NCBI GenBank assembly: GCA_035620975.1
Contig: DASPFV010000333.1
Location: 1-33,798, forward strand
DNA from: DASPFV01 sp035620975
GTDB lineage: Bacteria > Acidobacteriota > Vicinamibacteria > Vicinamibacterales > 2-12-FULL-66-21
Length of the DNA stretch: 33,798 bases
Direction of reading: 5' to 3'
Below the pieces are notes generated by a model. It was not told the DNA's origin, made no database searches, and was given only the letters and a program-made list of their open reading frames with translations. Below, piece by piece: positions 31,318-33,798 of this stretch. The position numbers and the translations under genes were made by a program. Numbering within the stretch: the first letter of the stretch is position 1; every line of letters begins with the position of its first letter.

Positions 31318-32843
31318 AACCCATTCGCCGGCTGCTCATCGCGAACCGCGGAGAGATCGCGGTGCGCATCGCCAGGGCCTGCCGGGAGATGGAGATCGAG
31401 TCGGTCGCCGTCTACTCGGACGCCGATGCTGACGCGCTGCACGTCCGCGTCGCCGACCGGGCGGTGCGCATCGGACCGGCTCCGGCAGCCGAGAGCTATC
31501 TCTCGGTGGAGGCGATCCTCTCGGCCGCCCGCCAGACGCGCGCAGACGCCGTGCACCCGGGGTATGGCTTCCTGTCCGAGCGGGCGCCGCTGGCCCTCGG
31601 CTGCGAAGAGGCGGGGCTGGCCTTCGTCGGGCCCCCAGCGACGGTGATCGAGCGCCTGGGCTCGAAGATCGAGTCCCGACGGCTGATGGAAGCGGCCGGT
31701 GTCCCGATCGTCCCGGGCCTCACACCGGCGGATCAGACAGACAACGGCGTCCTCTCGGCGGCGCAGTCCCTCGGCTATCCCGTCCTGATCAAGGCGTCGG
31801 CCGGCGGCGGAGGCAAGGGGATGCGCGCGGCCCACGACGAGATCCAGGCGCGGGAGCTCATCGGTGCGGCACGGCGCGAGGCCGCCGCGGCGTTCGGCGA
31901 CGGCACGCTGTACCTCGAGCGCCTCCTCGACCGGCCCCGGCACATCGAGATACAGATCCTGGCCGACGAGCACGGCCATGTGGTGCACCTCTTCGAGCGG
32001 GAGTGCTCGCTTCAGCGACGGCACCAGAAGGTGATCGAGGAGAGCCCGTCATCCATCCTGACCGACGCCGTGCGCGCGAGGATGGGCGAGGCCGCGGTCA
32101 CTGCGGCGCGGGCCGCGGGCTACGTGAACGCCGGGACACTCGAGTTCCTGCTCGAGGGCACGGACCAGGAGGCCCGGTTCTACTTCCTCGAGATGAACAC
32201 CAGGCTGCAGGTGGAGCATCCCGTCACCGAGCTGGTCACGGGCGTGGACCTCGTCCACGCGCAACTGGCTGTGGCCGCCGGTGAACGGCTCGCGTGGACC
32301 CAGTCGGACTTCTCGCAGCGCGGCCATGCCGTGGAATGCCGCATATATGCCGAGGATCCATCGACAGGGTTCCTGCCGCAGGCCGGCCGCGTGCTTCTCT
32401 ATCGTGAGCCGCGCTTCCCCGGCGTCCGCGTGGATTCCGGCATCACCGAAGGCGACGTCGTCGGCATCAACTACGATCCCCTGCTCGCCAAGCTGGTCGC
32501 CTACGCGCCCACCCGCCGGCAGGCTCTGGCGCGTGCGGCCGCCGCCCTCCGGGAGTTCCCGATCCTCGGGCTCCGGACCAACATCCCGTTTCTGCTGCGG
32601 CTGCTCGAGCATCCGGCGGTCCTCGCGGGCGAGGTCCACACCGCGTTCATCGACGTCTCGCTCCCGGCGCTGATTCCGCCGCCGACGATTCCGGCCGCCG
32701 TGGTGGCTGCTGCCGCCGCCACGGACGGACACGGCGCCTCAGAAGAACACGGCGCCACCGAAAAACAGAGCGCCACCGAAAAACACGGAAGAACACTGAC
32801 GCGGGCGGATCCGTGGTCCACGCTCGGCCGGTGGGGACGGTGA
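31305..32843 (+). CDS. biotin carboxylase subunit (split alpha chain of methylcrotonoyl-CoA carboxylase)
   Basis: A 512-residue ATP-grasp biotin carboxylase. N-terminal RRLLIANRGEIAVRIARACRE, ADAVHPGYGFLSERA, the ATP loop KASAGGGGKGMR, HIEIQILADEHGHVVHLFERECSLQRRHQKVIEESP, EMNTRLQVEHPVTE and HAVECRIYAEDP are all present. Unlike usual MCC alpha subunits it lacks the biotin transfer and carrier parts, which lie in the next gene. The tail (476-499) is an 18-nt in-frame tandem repeat (HGASEE, HGATEK, QSATEK). A GTG at 31305 is taken as start because the protein begins just before PIRRLLIANRGE; it overlaps the hydratase gene. Product carboxylates the partner biotin protein. Confidence 0.93.
   Translation: MGALKPIRRLLIANRGEIAVRIARACREMEIESVAVYSDADADALHVRVADRAVRIGPAPAAESYLSVEAILSAARQTRADAVHPGYGFLSERAPLALGCEEAGLAFVGPPATVIERLGSKIESRRLMEAAGVPIVPGLTPADQTDNGVLSAAQSLGYPVLIKASAGGGGKGMRAAHDEIQARELIGAARREAAAAFGDGTLYLERLLDRPRHIEIQILADEHGHVVHLFERECSLQRRHQKVIEESPSSILTDAVRARMGEAAVTAARAAGYVNAGTLEFLLEGTDQEARFYFLEMNTRLQVEHPVTELVTGVDLVHAQLAVAAGERLAWTQSDFSQRGHAVECRIYAEDPSTGFLPQAGRVLLYREPRFPGVRVDSGITEGDVVGINYDPLLAKLVAYAPTRRQALARAAAALREFPILGLRTNIPFLLRLLEHPAVLAGEVHTAFIDVSLPALIPPPTIPAAVVAAAAATDGHGASEEHGATEKQSATEKHGRTLTRADPWSTLGRWGR
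32730..32783 (+). repeat. 18-nt tandem repeat inside the end of the biotin carboxylase gene
   Basis: Three 18-nt units in a row: CACGGCGCCTCAGAAGAA, CACGGCGCCACCGAAAAA and CAGAGCGCCACCGAAAAA, with a degenerate fourth (CACGGAAGAACACTGA) after it. All are in frame and encode six-residue units. The purine-rich CACGGA-type sequence differs from its GC-rich neighbours and suggests a later insertion or expansion. Confidence 0.85.
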
Positions 32844-33364
32844 CCGTGGCGGATCGTTCACTGGTGCTCCGGCACGGCGAGCGCGAGTTCCGGGTGACCC
32901 TGTACGAAGACGGGCGAGTGGGCGTCGACGGCGAGACCTTTCACGTCCGGCGCCGTGGCGATGGCGAGGTCCGTGTGAAAGGCGATCCGGGTCTGCACGC
33001 GTGGGTCGCCAGGGCAGGCGACGCGCGCTGGGTGTTTGCGCAGGGGAGCACGTTCGAGCTGTCGGCCGCACCGCCGTCCAGAGCCCGTGTCTCCCGAGCC
33101 GGCTATTCCGGGTCGCTCACGGCGCCCATGCCGGCCACGGTCCGGCGCGTCGAGGTCAGGGTCGGCCAGCTCGTCGCGCGTGGCGACACGCTGATCGTGC
33201 TGGAAGCGATGAAGATGGAGCTGCCGGTCAAGGCGGAGGGGGCCGGACGCGTCGAGGCCATCCGCTGTCGCGAGGGTGAGCTTGTCGAGCCGGGCGAACC
33301 GCTCGTGGAACTGAGCGATGCGTCTACCCGAAGCGAGCCCGTCGGCGGAGGCCAGGAGCCATGA
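32840..33364 (+). CDS. biotin carboxyl carrier protein part of the split carboxylase alpha chain
   Basis: A 174-residue protein. Residues 94-168 form the biotinyl domain with the biotin lysine K125 in EAMKME, preceded by SLTAPMPATVRRVEVRVGQLVARGDTLIVL. The first 75 residues resemble the biotin transfer (BT) region that links BC and BCCP in MCC alpha chains. The GTG at 32840-32842 overlaps the stop of the biotin carboxylase gene as GTGA, so coupling is likely; a GTG further in (32846) is also possible. It carries CO2 between the carboxylase and the carboxyltransferase. Its stop overlaps the next ATG as ATGA. Confidence 0.92.
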   Translation: MTVADRSLVLRHGEREFRVTLYEDGRVGVDGETFHVRRRGDGEVRVKGDPGLHAWVARAGDARWVFAQGSTFELSAAPPSRARVSRAGYSGSLTAPMPATVRRVEVRVGQLVARGDTLIVLEAMKMELPVKAEGAGRVEAIRCREGELVEPGEPLVELSDASTRSEPVGGGQEP

Positions 33365-33798
33365 GGTTCCCCGACGCGGTCACGCTGGTCGAGGTCGGAC
33401 CGAGAGACGGACTGCAGAACGAGTCTGCGCCGGTGGCTACGGCCGACAAGGTCCGCTTCATCGAGCTGCTGGCGGACTGCGGGCTGCCCGTGATCGAATC
33501 GGCGGCGTTCGTCAGCCCCAGGTGGGTCCCGCAGATGGGAGATGCGGCGGAAGTGTTCGGGGCGCTCACCCGCCGCGAGGGCGTCAGGTATACCGCGCTC
33601 GTCCCGAACACGGCCGGGCTGGAACGCGCCGCGGCGGCAGGCCTGGCGGAGGTCGCGATTTTCGCGGCTGCATCCGACGCCTTCAGCCGCAGGAACATCA
33701 ATCAGAGCGTCGACGAGTCGCTCGCGACCTACCGTGAGGTGTGCGCGCGGGCTGCGGCGCTCGGCATACGCGTACGCGCCTACATCTCGACCGCGTTC
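33361..33798 (+). CDS. hydroxymethylglutaryl-CoA lyase (5' part)
   Basis: The first 146 residues of a TIM-barrel aldolase-type lyase; the gene runs off the window. The start ATG is preceded by AGGAG and overlaps the stop of the biotin carrier gene. VTLVEVGPRDGLQNE (7-21) is the characteristic substrate/metal segment with the conserved Arg and Asp, followed by LPVIESAAFVSPRWVPQMGD and AIFAAASDAFSRRNINQS. HMG-CoA lyase splits HMG-CoA into acetyl-CoA and acetoacetate, the last step of leucine degradation (LiuE), which completes the pathway begun by the carboxylase. Confidence 0.95.
   Translation, partial: MRFPDAVTLVEVGPRDGLQNESAPVATADKVRFIELLADCGLPVIESAAFVSPRWVPQMGDAAEVFGALTRREGVRYTALVPNTAGLERAAAAGLAEVAIFAAASDAFSRRNINQSVDESLATYREVCARAAALGIRVRAYISTAF

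Overview
The window comes from a high-GC bacterium with an outer membrane. It carries an Mla-type lipid transport operon (mlaE, mlaF, mlaD), a TonB-like C-terminal domain on a kinase, a dTDP-rhamnose pair and a sigma-54 regulator. The mix of Hanks-type kinase signalling, an ECF sigma/anti-sigma pair, a DUF255 (YyaL) protein and a leucine-degradation cluster is typical of soil Acidobacteriota, possibly the Vicinamibacteria. That placement is inference from gene content only. No insertion sequence, prophage, CRISPR array or rRNA was found.

Layout. 1-183: end of an unidentified gene and tRNA-Leu(UAA). 354-5643: a signalling locus with a BON lipoprotein-like protein, a Ser/Thr kinase fused to a TonB-C domain, a PP2C phosphatase overlapping it (GTGA), and a divergent FHA-GAF-cyclase-like protein. 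5696-7480: cupin, rfbC and rfbA. 7609-9213: an alkaline-phosphatase-superfamily hydrolase, converging on a minus-strand set of hypothetical protein, MarR regulator and pdxH (9191-10653). 10856-13718: secreted amidase, receiver-PilZ protein and a small hypothetical protein. 13843-16002: YyaL-type thioredoxin-domain protein. 16073-18811: ABC exporter ATPase and a large permease. 18812-19048: an unusual inverted array of GGTTC-type repeats. 19049-20815: anti-sigma factor and ECF sigma factor, divergent from a DUF6249-like membrane protein, with paired ECF-type promoters between them. 21241-24115: an M48 peptidase remnant, a YihY-family protein and four small envelope proteins. 24206-28544: an Mla-type operon headed by an NtrC-type regulator. 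28745-33798: a zinc-ribbon microprotein followed by leucine/isovalerate catabolism genes: the methylcrotonyl-CoA carboxylase beta subunit, methylglutaconyl-CoA hydratase, a split carboxylase alpha subunit, and HMG-CoA lyase running off the end.

The most notable points are: (1) two back-to-back ECF promoters whose -35 elements form one palindrome; (2) a biotin-dependent carboxylase alpha chain split in two exactly where an 18-nt tandem repeat lies; (3) domain fusions that link signalling or lipid transport to the envelope (kinase-TonB-C and MlaD-OmpA); (4) a cyclase-like domain lacking a catalytic Asp. No clearly new defence or mobile system was seen.
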